Source: Marchantia polymorpha subsp. ruderalis
Lineage: Eukaryota; Streptophyta; Marchantiopsida; Marchantiales; Marchantiaceae
Assembly (NCBI GenBank): GCA_037833965.1
Contig: AP031356.1
Location: forward strand, 25,380,501 to 25,444,500
Reading direction: 5' to 3'
DNA length: 64,000 nucleotides
Below are positions 10,726 to 24,262 of this stretch, piece after piece (within the stretch, counting starts at the first letter, position 1; every line of letters begins with the position of its first letter). Below the pieces are notes generated by a model. The model saw only the letters and a list, made by a program, of their open reading frames with translations, made no database searches and was not told where the DNA came from. Position numbers and translations under genes: made by a program.

Positions 10726-13700
10726 CCAAAAGAATTGAAATTCACCCGTTCAACTTAGTTAACCATACTGCTGTCATGACGATGATCTTGAAAATAAAAC
10801 GGGAAAGTGTTTTACTTTCTTCTTCTCAAAAAAAACTACAAATTGTTGTCGAAGGCAGTGCAACATTGTGAAGACTAAGATCTTTTTCATCTCATCCTAA
10901 TGTTGTTAGCATGATATTTGATGATGACTTCTATTATATGATACTAATTTATTTTGTAGGGCACAAAATGATTATAGTATGATGGAAAGATGGATTTAGT
11001 CCTATGGTTGGATGATAGTTGTTCTCATATCAAAACCGTGATCCATCTGGCGGTCATTCTTTGGAGATATTGCAGTTTGATGACATCAAGCAAGCGATAT
11101 CCCTAAAGCAATGACAAACTTCAGCTCATTTCATTAATTTGTTGCAAAATTGCAAAAAATTGGATCCATATTTTCAAATATTAGATTTAAGTGCTATATA
11201 AATTATCAGTAATCTTTTAAAGAACCTGTTCTACTGTGTGAATATCCCTAAGCTATTCATAATTATGAAAATATAACTCAAGATCATATAAGATTGAAGA
11301 GAATGGCTCTGTTACAAACTGCTAATCTTAGGAAAGTCACACAAATATAAATTGAAGTGCACATCAAAAGCTATTGAAAGGTATAATTTCTATTACGTAT
11401 TGCTTAGGCAAAATTGTTATGTTATCTATCATCTCATTTGGATAACTTCAAATTTGATTAAGCAGTCATATACAATACAATATAAATTAACTAGTGGTTC
11501 ATGTATGACTATTTAAGATGAAAAACATGATTAATATGTATTTGACACTCTTTTGCAACATGAGCTAGAAACCTTGTTTAGATAAAATTGACTGAGGATT
11601 TTGTGAGCATTTTGTTATGCATCATATTAGTTTATTGCTATTGGAAAGAATATATTCAAATTTTTTTTAACTTGGTACATAATGACGTGTGAAAATATTT
11701 CATAAAGCAAGTTGAAATAAGAATAAGTGGATCTCGCTGTTATTCAATATCTTTAAAGACATATTGTCATCTCAACATATGGACGCAAAAGTTTCTAACT
11801 GATCTAAGTAGTTCAATTGCATGTTACTATATAATTTTACTAATTTAGATTCATAATAACTAGTTAATGTTGATGAAAAAAAATGTTTATAATAACAATC
11901 ATTCATTTTTTTGATGCAGTAAGATGAAAAGATATGTGGTGAATATAACTCAAGCACGCTAACAAATTTTGTAGTGAAAATTTATTTCACCAACAAAGAG
12001 TGTGTTGTGTGATTTACATTTGGAGTTCATGAAAATTCGCATGATTTACTATGATTAATTTAAAATAAATATAGATAAATATGCAAACCATATTTTTTAA
12101 ATACATTTATATGAATAAATGTGTAGTTAATATTTTTCAAATAAGACTAATGAATTTTTGATTAACAAAATGTTAATCAAATCTTTATCAACAAAGGTTA
12201 TGTTATGTGATTCGCATTAAGAATTCATGTATTAGATAATCTTCAGAAAATGACAAAATGAGAAATTTGTGTAAGTGTATATTTTAAGTCATTTCTAATT
12301 AGATGAACATCATCTAGATATAACATGATTTGAAGGTAAACTTTGTTATCAGGCATTTAAGAAAGCAAAATTTTATTCTTAAATATCAAATAAAAATTGA
12401 TAATCAATCAATTTACAAATAACAATCTCATAAATTTTGTTTAAATCAAATTTTTTCATATGTTTATGATAATTTCATTATGTCAAGAACCAATTGTTTA
12501 ATAATCAAAACGCTAATAACAGATTTATTAAATGTTTATTATGACCATGTGTACATGAGAATATCCAATCCATCCCAAAGTTTGATCCTTGAGAACTATC
12601 ACAAGCTCTTCACAATTTTCTTCATCATATCATTTTCAATTTTGTGTATTTATTAAATTGATCTGGATAGACAAAGTTGTAGCAGATTCTAAACATATAA
12701 ATTAACTTCAATTTGTTTACATTATATATTTTTGAGTTTCAAATTGACTTCAATTCTAGCAAAAAAATTGCTCAACTTTGATTGAAATCCATTAGCATGA
12801 ATATCATATTTTGTAGTAATATCTTACCATCAATTTGAATCAAAATATAGCAAGAATTTATCATTATTTACTTTGAACTTTCTTCAAATAATTTTGAGTG
12901 TCAATGTAATAAATTTTGTAATAGTAGTTTATGAACACTTTGTATTAATTTGTGGTAGTATTTTAATTTGAAATTTTACTTTTCATTTATTGTCATTTTG
13001 AAATTTTGTATATCATTTGATTATCGTCATTTTACTTTCATTTTGATCCATTTTATACTTCAATTTTATCATCATTTGAATCGATTTTATATCATTTCAT
13101 AAATACTCTGTATTGGTTGTTCATCATAACTTCAAGCCCATTTTTATTGATTGCAGTCAACATTTTGATTTTGATGTACTTTTATTCTTCTTTTGTTTGA
13201 ATTGAAATTCGTATAATCATAAACAAATGTTCTTTGATGGTAAGGCGGCTGATAGATATCCATACAATGCATTTTTTCATATTGATATATCTTGGAAAAA
13301 AATAAATAAAAGAAAAATTCAACCTCCATAGTATCTTATTATGCTTATTGTTATGTCTTCAAATATCGCAAATTGCAAAGCTCCTTCAATATTTGTGTTA
13401 AAAAGGAAATAAAAAATGATTTTCATGTAACAAACAAGCTTGTGTACTTTGTTGTTATTGTAAAAGTATCAAATCTTAAATCATAATACATGATTACATT
13501 TTCAAATCTTTTTACATAGTCATTTCATTAAATTCTAACTTTCTTTGGTTTGCATGTTGAGAGACATGCAAACACTTGAAATTTCAACGTGAAAAACAAC
13601 AAAAATATTCAACATTTTATTAATTTCAACACGTGAAGATATGACATATAACATACGTAGTTGAGTTCAATGATGATGTATGCAAAATACATCAAATTCA

Positions 13701-15479
13701 TCTCCTTGAAAACAAATGATTCTAATTATTTTTTACTATGCTATTACTTGCATTCATTAACATTTACTCTTATACAAATGTACTTGATCATTTATTCAAG
13801 CATTAGTAAGATCTAGGTTGGTACTTATGAGTTTGCAATGCACAATCTGGAACAAATGATAATGCAAGTGTAAAATAAATATCAAAATCAGGAAAAAATC
13901 GCAAACAAAGTGAAAAAGTGTTTGATTCAAGATATATATTCATCACTAATGAATATTGCAACTTGTAACAATAAATAAATAAAGAACTTAGCATCTAATC
14001 TATCAAAGTTTTAACACAATATTCACAACATATGTATATCAAGGATTGAAATTATAATGAAAACCTTGCTAGTGAATAAATATAATTTTTCAATGATATA
14101 CATCAAGGTAGATGAGAAAAAAATGATTGAGTGAAACATCTTGTTTTTTTTTCCATTAATATGCAGAACATCTGAAAGTTTCAAAATCATATTATAATTA
14201 CAAATTTGTAATATTTCACCCAAATGTCTATACGATATATTTTTTCAGATATGAACGTCAAATATTTTCAAAATTTATTTTATTTAATAAAAATCAAACT
14301 AAAACTTTTGAAAAATTAAGCATGAAAATAGTTCTTACTTAATTTTAAATTTTTATTATTCATTTTCTTTTAACTCATCTTTTGTTTTTAACTTTATCTT
14401 GGATGCCAACATATCAAATAGATAAACATAGAATTAGAGAAAATCTTCTCAAGAAAGTTAAAAAATATCTTTGTGTGGAGATTTCTTTTTCATGATCTAA
14501 ATTAATCTGAAATTTTCATGAAACTTTGTACTAAGTTATGAATGAAGAAATTGTTTGGGATACTTTTTAGCTACAAAGTATAAACAACATCAACCTTTTA
14601 TGTTCATGATGAACTACCAACAAGTTATCTAAGATTTTTGAGACATAAAAACTTATCAACATGCAAAAAATTAAGTTTGTTTTTATTTAATCACATCTCA
14701 TAAATCAGTTAAATTGTTGATTTAACTTTTCAATCTTGTTCAAAATTGTCAATATGTTGCAATTTTTCACACTATATTAAATAAATAATGCACCATTACA
14801 CACAAAGAATATCAAATTAACAAAACATAAAAAAATGACTTGTCACTGCAAGCTATGTTCACAAAATTGATTCAAAATGTATTGAGAAAAAAACGAATCT
14901 TCAACATATGTTATTTGCTCTATATTACAATGACAATGTTATATGATTGTGGTGTTTATAATTTACATAGCTAATATAACTAACATAAGTTAGTAGAAAG
15001 TATGAATTAACATTATGATGTATTGTACTTTAGCTTGTACACTCAATTATTATCAATGGAATTTTGAATTTAAAAAAGTTACTTTAGCTTCCACGTCTTG
15101 ATAATCATCAATAATTATATCCCACAACTCATAACACTATGCTATTAAAGCTTATTAGCGGAGGTTTGAGCTTCTATATTTAAATTTTATTTTTTTTTGG
15201 TAAGATTAATGCAATGACATCATCATCTTTAGTCATAATTTTATGATATTCAATTATAGATTAATCAACTCATGATACATATTTTATAAGAGTTTTATTA
15301 TTTTAGTTTTAGGAGATAATTTTTTTGTTTTTTGGATTCTAATATAGTTATTTAAAAATCATCAATGATAAATTTTTTTCCAAATTTCACATATTTGCTT
15401 CATTTATACCAGAGTTTTTTTCTTGTGATACTTCATGAAATTCATAAAAATCAATCTTTTTTTCAACAACATTCATGAA

Positions 15480-15760
15480 TGAACCGTCACACTGACACCA
15501 GAGTCACACCAACACGAGTTACACAAGAGTATAACGTGGTTTACCCTCAAGGGTTACGTCCACGGGGAGAAGAGCACTAGAGAGTTTACTGCTTGAATGC
15601 TTGAGGTGATAGTCTTCCTATCACCCTTGGGGTATATATATCCAAGGTAGTCAAACACTCTAAGCTATAAATAGCTTCATATGCGGTCAACCTTGGTTAA
15701 CTAACCTCAGTTAACTCCTTAACCAGAGTTAACATCAATAGAGAGTATCCGCTACATGAA
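15480..15760. mobile_element. LTR-like fragment (Copia-type, tentative)
   Basis: The block around 15520-15580 (cacaagagtataacgtgg, then ccctcaagggttacgtccac) is typical of plant Copia long terminal repeats. No paired copy, primer-binding site or polyprotein is visible, so at most it is a solo or truncated LTR. Confidence 0.3.
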
Positions 15761-17016
15761 CATGATAAATCAAGAGTGTAAGAGCAAGTCTCACGCGGCG
15801 ATGCCTTAAGGCAAGCCTTTGCCCAAAGGCATTTTCTGGTTGTTGGTCATTGGCGAGGTTCCCACAAAAGAACAAATCATTGCATTGACGCAAGAATTTC
15901 AGGATTGATCGGGCTGGTGACGTGACTGGAAATTTAGATTTTTCAGATTTTGTACATCGCCTTTGAAGTTTCAAAAACATAGTTTTAAATGAAACATGTT
16001 AACAACTCCGATCTTTCGTTTGAAACCTGGAGTTGCAAAACACATCAGATTGGTTCTACGGTATAGCTTCACATGGACTGAAACGCTATAATGGGGCACG
16101 TTGATTTGCACTCTCTCTTTCTTGCTTCTTGTTCACCGGCAGTACTTAAAGGCGGATTGTCTAATTTATGTGGAACTAGACTGATGACGCCTCCCTCATC
16201 ATGTTATGGAATAGTTCACATGTTGAGATATATATAAAAATATAAGGTAGATGATCAGACCTGGATTCACTCCATTCATCCAAGTTTAATAGTACTTACG
16301 GTGTAGGGTTTAAACTCTAAGTACTATATGAACTCTTTCAAATTTTATTACTTTGTACCCAAAAAATTCAATTTTTTTTTGTGTTTTCACGACTTTGTAC
16401 TATTCTTTTTTGTATGTTGATTTGCAAAACAATGTTCATGACATGCGAGAATTGTTTCACTTCATCACACATACTAAACTTCTAAAAGTCTATCTAAATA
16501 TTTGAAATTTATTTCACATAGCTTTTATCATGTAATCACAAGGATGAAAGCAAATGCTACAGCTGGACTGAAAAATCATCATGCTTAAGTCATAACACAC
16601 TTTCTAATAGTTTTTATAATTTCGTAGAGTTTATAAAATGAATCAAACATTGCAATACTCTGATGCACATAGATTTATCTTAATTTTAGCCCTAACCACT
16701 GAACGCTCCCCAACCAGGCCGTGCCACACCGAAGACTCTAAAACATAGAGATATTTGAACTTCAAATGCATCACTATTGATAAAAAAAGGCAATATGATT
16801 GGAATCCGCAACTTATTTCTATTAGAGATAAGTCAAATCATGATGAAAGTGATAGCGTCAAGCTTTACCTTTTTAAACTTAGAACATATACAACTAGATA
16901 TGATATGAATTGAAGGTATTTTGTCATTCCAATTCAAAATTACACATAGGCATGTGAACATCATCTACACCTATTGAGGTAAGTGACTGATCGTGTGCGC
17001 CGAATACGCAAGTAGA

Positions 17017-17615
17017 AAACTTGACACAAAGCATAATAATGAAAAAAACACATTACTAGCAAAATGATCTCCAAGATCATTCTATAATATATTTTTGAGC
17101 GAAGTAGATTTTATTCGAGCGAATTGAAGATAATTATTCAAATAAAAGTAGAAACTAATATTGAAGATAACTGAAGTTTAATGGCAATGGAAGATATTGG
17201 ACTATAATATATCACACTTTGCTCTGCAAAACCAAAGAAGGTTGACAAGCGTCATTAAACGCGCATACGTAGGTAAAAGCACAAATTTGATATTATTTCT
17301 TTCTATCTTATAAGTTTCAAGTACAATAAAAAGATCAGGTGGCCTTCCTCTAATCAGAGTTTTAGACAAAATTCTTTCCAACTATGACAAAGCAAAAACC
17401 AAAAAAGTGTAACTCTCAAGTAAAATCAAGCAGAAACTTGACATAAAACATGATAATCAAGAAGATACATTGCTAGCAAGCTTCCAATATCACTCTATAG
17501 CTCCCACTAGATAGTTTATTTTTGAAAAAATTAGAAGTTATTCAAAAGAATTGAAGATAATTAATCACATAAAAGAAGAAAATAAGAATGAAGATAACTT
17601 AAGTTTAGTATGTAA
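17017..17615 (+). repeat. Degenerate tandem duplication, about 424-bp period
   Basis: 17017-17195 and 17441-17615 share ordered blocks: acttgacataaa-like, cattgctagcaa-like, gaattgaagataatta, gaagataact.aagtttag. They are AT-rich and non-coding, with unrelated DNA between them. Confidence 0.5.
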
Positions 17616-18055
17616 AATATGAGGAAAATCAATTTGTCCGCATAAAAGAAGTCAGAAGCTTTAGATTCAAATCTCGTATTCTTGCTCATTATGTTGTTGT
17701 TTTTGTATAAACACACCACAAAGTTATGTGATAGATTGCATCACATGAGTAATGAGTAATGATCCTAATGACACATGTGGTACGCAAACAAACTCTCCCA
17801 TCATGCATATTATTATGCCAGTTATAACACGTATAAATAGCTAGCAAAACAATATTGTGTTGACATCTGTGAATGTGAATGGTTAAACTTCACTCGCTTT
17901 GCTTGTTAATGCTCAATTTGGTTGGTCTATTGTGAGAGTCAAGCCAAAGTAGTTCAGCTTTATCGGACCCATTGTTTGTAGTTATTGCTTACATTTGGAT
18001 TGAGACTTAAAAGTAAAAATTTGGAGAGCACACATGTCTTCCACCTGAATATTTT

Positions 18056-19430
18056 TCAGCTTTTGTTAATAAATGTTCGTACTTTTGTTATCGACTTAGC
18101 TTGTAAATAAAGGGTTTGCAAGTTAGAGAACTTATCACTGGAGCCATCCCATCTTATGATGGGGATGGCTAAAGTGAGAAGTTTTATAAACAAGCTATAC
18201 ACCTTCAACGTCAACCAACAACAAAGAAGTCCGCCGACCTTGTTTTTAAATCTTGATAAATTTGCTCCGATGACAAAAAAACTCATTTGCGAAGATACTT
18301 TAAACATATATCCAAATTGACAATATCTTGTTGTGAGTCATTGATTACATCCCGCTGGTCAACAAGTGTTTCATTCATATTCAAGACTTTGCGATTAGAT
18401 TCACTATCACTGTCATGAAATGCTTCTTCTGTAGCAATGGTGACAACATTTGTCTTTGCATCTTCAATCTCCTCAATCAAAGCGTTTTTACAGAAGTCGG
18501 ACTCATCATTAATGTTGTTGAAACAGTGCTGGATCTCAATGCAAAGATTTGAAACATTGGCAATATTTAGAAAGCTGCAGCAATCTTGGAACAAATCCAC
18601 AATTTTGTCAATATCATTATCATTGCGGATTGTATTGTTGATATCACAAAATCTAGAATTGATATCTTTTGAACAAAAAAATCAAACTTTGTTGTGAGAT
18701 GTAATTCCATGCAATATTAACAAAATTAGTAGCGTCACCAAAATGAGACAGCTTGTCGTAAACAATTTTTGGAGCACCACATTTCATTTTTGAAGCAACA
18801 AATACCAATTGCTCCTTTATGGCTTCAAGAGTCACATGATAAGCAATGATGTTTTTTATGAGTAAATAGTTGTGTTGTTTTTTAATGGCGGCAATTATCT
18901 TCATGTTCATAGAACGTTTCAAGACGTGATGTTAGAAGTAAAAAGCATAACACAAATTTTGATTCGCTCAAACTGTTTCAAATGGCCGGGCAAGTTGTCT
19001 AAAATTAGTAGCACTTTATGGCCTGAGTGTTTTTGCACAAAAGTCATAACATTTCATTGAACCATTTGTAAAAGGTTTGAACATCAAACCAAGCCCTCTT
19101 TTGTTGTATGTATGAAATTGGCTAGAAATTTCTAGCAATACACGTTGGTTTTTTGGCTTTGCCAAGTATAATAATTATTATTCAATTTATGCCCGTAACA
19201 TTGTTGCACACAACAATAGTTACGCGGTCTTTAGCATTTTTTTTACTCAAACCGTGGAAACATTTACGTTTGGCAAAAGAATAGTATAGCAAAAAAACAA
19301 GTCAAAAAACAAGACTGTTTCATCCATGTTCTAGATGTAACATGAATCACATGGTCATTAACATGGTTCAATTTTTCAAGAGCTTTTAGGGTCGTCTTTG
19401 TTAACTTCTCCACTTTCTACATAAATTCAA
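18056..19430 (-). pseudogene. Pogo/Tigger-like DDE transposase remnant
   Basis: Read on the minus strand in shifting frames, this region follows the DDE_1 (pogo/Tigger, CENP-B-related) order. NMDET at 19316-19330 (first catalytic Asp) is followed by KNAKDRVTIVVCNN, GKAKKP, an AWFDVQTFYKWFNEM stretch and LDNLPGHL at about 18980-19009 (second catalytic Asp). A C-terminal part (18653-18922) follows with DATNFVNIAWNYISQ, and an acidic tail ending LDICLKYLRK at 18283. The expected DQG with the third Asp reads NMK, and there are several stops and frameshifts. No N-terminal HTH region is found; homology stops where the right arm begins (19440). It is inactive. Confidence 0.8.
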
Positions 19431-22229
19431 AGTGTTAATAATATTTCAAATTGAAATAATGCTACAAAACAATACAAAGTGTCAATAAACCACTATTATA
19501 AAATTTATTATAGTGATGATCAAAACTATTTAAAGAAACTTCAAAGTAAATAATGATAATTTCTTGCTATATTTTGATTAAAAGTGATGATAAGCTATTA
19601 CTACAAAATGTGATATCCATGCTAATCAGTCTTAATGAAAGTTGAGAAAATTTTTGGTTAGAATTGAAGTTATTTTCAAACTAGAAAAATATAAGATTTA
19701 ATCAAATTGAAGTTAATTTATATTTTTATAAGCTGCTACAACTTTGTCTATCTAGATAAATTATTTAAATACAAAAAATTGAAAATAATATGATGAATAC
19801 AAATATGAAAAATTTGTGATTATTCTCTACACTCAAACTTTGGAATGGACTGGATCGTCTTATGTACATATGGTCATAATACAAATTTATTAAAACTTTT
19901 GACAGCGTTTTGATTATTGAACAATTGATTATTGACATAATGAAGTTATCATAAACATGAATTTTAAAAAAATCATGAAAACGTTATTTGTAATTTGATT
20001 GATTAATTTATTTGATGTTTAAGAAAAAAATATTGCTTTCACAAATTCATGATAATGAAATTTACCTTCAAATTCATCATAAATCTTGATGATGTTCATC
20101 TAAATAGAATTGACTTAACATATTCAGCTACACAATTTTTTCATTACTCGTTTTTTGCAAATTATCTTATACATGAGTTTTTAATGTGAATCACATAACA
20201 TAATATTCGTTGATAACAACTTTATTACAAATTTCTTAGTAAAATATTCATTACAATTTTTGTTAATCATATTTGAAAAATATTAACTACACATCTATTG
20301 ATATAAATTTATTCAAACAATATATGGTTTACATATTTATCTACATTTAATTTAATTTGAACATAGTAAATCATGCAAATTCTCATGAACTCCAAATGTA
20401 AATCACACAACATACTTTTCGTTGATGAAAAAAAACCTGATATTCACAACATATATTTTCATCTTACTTTATCAAAAAATCAATGATCATTATTCTAAAC
20501 ATTTTTTTTCATCAACATTAACTAGTTATTATTAATCTAGTCAGTATGATAATATGTAAACATGCAATTGAACTACTTAAATCCTATAAAATTTTGTGTT
20601 TATGTGTTGAGATGACAATATTTCATTAGAGATATTGAATAACATCAAGATCAACTTGTTCTTAGTTCAACTTGCTTTATGAAATATTTTCACATGTCAT
20701 TATGTACCAACTAATTTTTTTGGTTGAATATATTATTTCCAATAGCAATAAACTAATATGATGTATAACACAATGCTCACAAAATCTTAAGTTAATTTTA
20801 TCTAAATAAGTTTTTCAAGCTCATATTGCAAAAGAATGTCAAATCCATATCAATCATGTGTTTCATCTTAAATATACATACATGAACCGTTAGTTTATTT
20901 AGATTTTATTGTGTATGACTCCTAAATCACATTTGATGTTATGATAGGTAATATTACCATTTTGCTTAAGCAATGTGTAATAGAAATTATATCTTTTAAT
21001 AGCTTTGAATGTGCCCTTCAATTTATGTTCTTATGATTTTGCTAAGATTCTCTTCAATTGTATATGATATTGAGTCATATTTTTATAATTATTAATAGCT
21101 TAGGGATATTCACACAGTAGACCAGGTTCTTGTAAAGATTACTCAGAATTTACCTAGCACTTCAATCTAATATTTGAAAATATAGATCCAATCTTTTGCA
21201 TTTTGCAACAAATAAATGAAATGAGGTGATGTTTGTGATTGTTAGGATATCGCTTGCCTGATGTCATGAAATTGCAATATCATCAGAGAATGATCACCAG
21301 ATGTATACCGGGTTTGATAAGAGTACAACTATCATTCAACCATTGGACTACAACCATCTTTCCATCAGACTATAATCATTTAGTGTACTAAAAAATCAAT
21401 TAGTATCATATAATAGAATTCATCATCAACTATAATACTAACAACATTAGTATGAGATGAAAAAGATCTTAGTCTTCACAGTGTACCAGTGCCTTCGACA
21501 ACACTTTGAAATTTTTGTGAGAAGAAGGAGGAAAACACTTTTCCGTTTTACTTTCAAGATCACCGTCATGATTTCCATAGCAGTATGGTTAACTAAGTTG
21601 AACCGGTGAATTTCGATCCTTTTGCTCCTGCTATGGTTTCGAAGCCATTTGTTCGGATTTATGTGATACACTATGTAAGAAATCAAACGGGCGAGCTTTT
21701 ATCTCTTCATTAGATGTCGAAGTTGATGCTTGTTGAGTTCACGTGTCCATGTTTTACCTTTCTCAGTTTGATCTCGCAGTTGTAACTCTTCGTATGTGAA
21801 GTGTAGCATGGACCCCAACATTTAACTTCGAATTTATATTCTCACGAAACCTTTAAGGGAGAACTATGTTCACCCATGCTATTCAAAATGGTATAATTTT
21901 TAATCATGTTATTCGTCAATGTATTCTTTATTTATTTCTAAAAAAATTGACATTTAGTAAACTAGATATATATGTTTCAATAGTACATTTAAATATAAAA
22001 AATCAAAAACCAATATCTAGAAGATTTACAAGTTCAAATTTAGTTTGTGCAATATCATTACAATTCGTGAATTCAATGCTAGTCACATGTTAGAATCCAG
22101 GTCTCAAGCAGTATTAATGACATGAATTACAAAATTAATGGACATGGTACGAATTCATTTGAGAGTTATAAGTTATAACTCTCCGGGTATCGGTTATAAC
22201 TTATAACCGATACCCGGATGAAAACACTA

Positions 22230-22400
22230 ACCACCATGAACAATAATGTCAAATCCATTGGTATGGGCATCCAATGTCGGTCTTCTTTCTTTGCTAATAC
22301 CACCCGCACCCATGCGTAGGTACAGGTCCAGAGGGCTCGGCGATGGACCAGGGAGGCGGGCAGGGAGGGCGAGCCGGAGGCTGGGGTAAGTCACAGACCG
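22230..22400 (+). other. Isolated GC-rich island, right copy
   Basis: Mirror of 9902-10100 without its small insertion. It contains a short Gly-rich frame (MDQGGGQGGRAGGWG) ending at a gtaagt-type donor, compatible with a captured first exon. No protein identified. Confidence 0.4.
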
Positions 22401-22519
22401 GATGGATAATTTCTTTACATGCATTTCTTTGATGGGTAATTATTTTGATTGAGTATTAGAAGAATCACAAGAACTTGTTATATCAGTCAATGACGGTGCT
22501 CTTATTATGAGCAAGTCGG

Positions 22520-22708
22520 TTGGCCGAACACGGATATCGTGAGAACATGCGACGAAATAAAAGAAAATATGAAAGGAAAATAGTGAAAGAAAGTGAGTTC
22601 AAGGATAATTTAGAGCAAAATCATCGCAGGTTTGCATGCCTTAGCACCAGAAGACAAAGAATGTTCGGTTATTTTGCAACGCTCAAAGAGGAGAAGATAA
22701 TCAATTAG
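22520..22708 (+). pseudogene. Small basic reading frame, right copy
   Basis: A 62-codon frame matching 9593-9796 of the left arm, very rich in Lys, Arg and Glu. It ends earlier than the left copy. Function unknown. Confidence 0.35.
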
Positions 22709-23276
22709 GCGGTTGACTTACGAAGTTTAATTGTATATCTAAGTCGAAAATGAGCAAAAACCGATATTTCTCACCTATGAGACTTACGAAGAGGCGTAGT
22801 AAATTGACCCGATTCCTATCATAGGCTTAGAACATACATGTCTTCACGATCAAGACATCTAAATGTTTGAATTTTTTTTAGTGATATGTGTCATTATTAA
22901 ACAAGATGAACAGGAGACACATTTTTTGCACAGTACTTGTCAAGTGACAAAGCAGACATAGACGGCGAGTGTCTATCGATTTTACGTATGAGAAACTTAT
23001 ACAGAAAAACTTAATCCTGGCAAGGTGTTAGAGAATATGCAGATTCGAAAAATTGAAAAGATCCACCTTGAAAACTTACAGGTCAGAATGCAGCAATTAT
23101 GAGAATGCCTTGCTGACTTTCATTGAATGAAAGGATGTAGTTGATCGTGAGTCCATGCATACAAGCTAAAAACCAGGTCCCTTCTCCTTTTCAAGATCAA
23201 AACGTTCTCATGTGCTTATAAAAAAAATGGAATTATAAACATGCATCTGCAATTGCCTTGAAGAAATGACTTACGA

Positions 23277-23528
23277 TTGGAGTCTTATTTTATAGATCCC
23301 ATGATTTTTTTTTGGGTGGGTATCACATGTATCACGTCGTCGACTCAAATCCCCTCAGTACCATCTTTCAGCTTTGTCAATGAAACAGTGATGCGGCAAA
23401 TATGGCTGCCCAGCTGTAGAACCGAAGAAATGGCGATGCACTTGCAATCTGAGGCGGTAGCCCGAGCTGAAAATGTGGTGAGTAGCATGTGCACTGGAAT
23501 AAAACAAAGGCAGACAGTCCTTGACTGA
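23277..23528 (+). pseudogene. Captured-looking exon fragment, right copy
   Basis: An 83-codon frame, the counterpart of 8786-9037. A gtgagt donor-like site follows AENV within it. It lies upstream of and on the same strand as 23656-24009 and the nitrilase exon 24751-24924, so all captured-looking pieces of this arm share one orientation. Confidence 0.35.
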
Positions 23529-23655
23529 GAGCGTAGGTATTCTCTTCCGGCTCCTAATGTTCAGTTTGTTCAGAGGCAGAGTGCTCCTGTATCGTTGCTT
23601 CCAGTCGAAGTGCCGTTGGTAGCTTTGCGTCGCTCGTGACCTAGAGGGGAAGCAA

Positions 23656-24009
23656 GTGGCCGCCGGCCTTTGGGCTTCATTGCTCCATGCGGGCGCTCGT
23701 TTCCTCCGCTGCAGGTCCTGTCGAGTTACCCCGAGCTCACTCACCTTTCGAATCTGCAAGACCCGTGGCCGGCTTCGAGGCGTGGGTTGGATGCTGGAGG
23801 ACAGAGCACGGGAGATGGCGAACTGCTGGCCAGGAACACTGTTTTCTCGTACATCTGCTATTGCGATTTTGGCAGCAGCCGTGTTTATGATGGAGACGGG
23901 GAGGAGGCTGACAGTGGCCAACTCTGCGAACCAAAGTGCTCGCGTACAGCAGCGTGATCAGATGCTGTTGCAGGCCTTGGTTCTGCGTCGGACCGGAGGC
24001 GACTTGTAA
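23656..24009 (+). pseudogene. Captured-looking GC-rich exon module, right copy
   Basis: A 117-codon frame identical in protein to the left copy (8305-8658), ending at GGDL next to gtaagt. A third, partial copy of the same module lies at about 25550-25710. It encodes a short hydrophobic segment and a Gln/Arg-rich tail. No family recognised. Confidence 0.45.
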
Positions 24010-24139
24010 GTGTGATGTCCTAAGTAGGTTCGGCTACTTAAAGATTTTGTGGATAGTTGCAGTGAGTGTTATCCCAACCGGGCTTTAGTTGTTTGTCCAT
24101 CCTCCCTTGTGAGTCGAAGGTGGACATGTGAACGAGATC

Positions 24140-24262
24140 GTTACCTCGAAGGTGACAAACTGAGGAAGCAGGCAACTGAGTCTCTAGGCTAGATACTGGT
24201 CTGAGTCCAGTGCCCATTAAGCCTTCTGCTATGCGAGAAGGCTCCGGATTATCTTTTGTTTG
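24140..24262 (+). repeat. Dispersed module R1, copy 4
   Basis: Inverted counterpart of 8061-8200. It reads LEGDKLRKQATESL and then a stop on the plus strand. Confidence 0.6.

Larger units (their letters stand above)
5519..12978 (+). repeat. Left arm of giant inverted repeat
   Basis: This arm is the reverse complement of 19440-25484. Coordinate sums stay nearly constant: 8393 pairs with 23921 and 8959 with 23355 (both sum 32314), 9796 pairs with 22520, and 12.9 kb pairs with 19.45 kb. Identity by eye is about 98-99% in the GC-rich part (7.4-9.1 kb) and about 85-90% in the AT-rich inner part (10.2-13.0 kb). The left arm has an extra 1.3-kb internal duplication (about 6090-7380) that the right arm lacks. 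The inner boundary is about 12978. No enclosing terminal motif or target duplication was found. Confidence 0.85.
12979..18055. other. AT-rich spacer of the giant inverted repeat
   Basis: About 5 kb of AT-rich DNA without a recognisable gene. It includes an LTR-like patch (15480-15760), a small GC-richer patch (15780-16200) and a degenerate tandem duplication (17017-17615). Confidence 0.5.
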
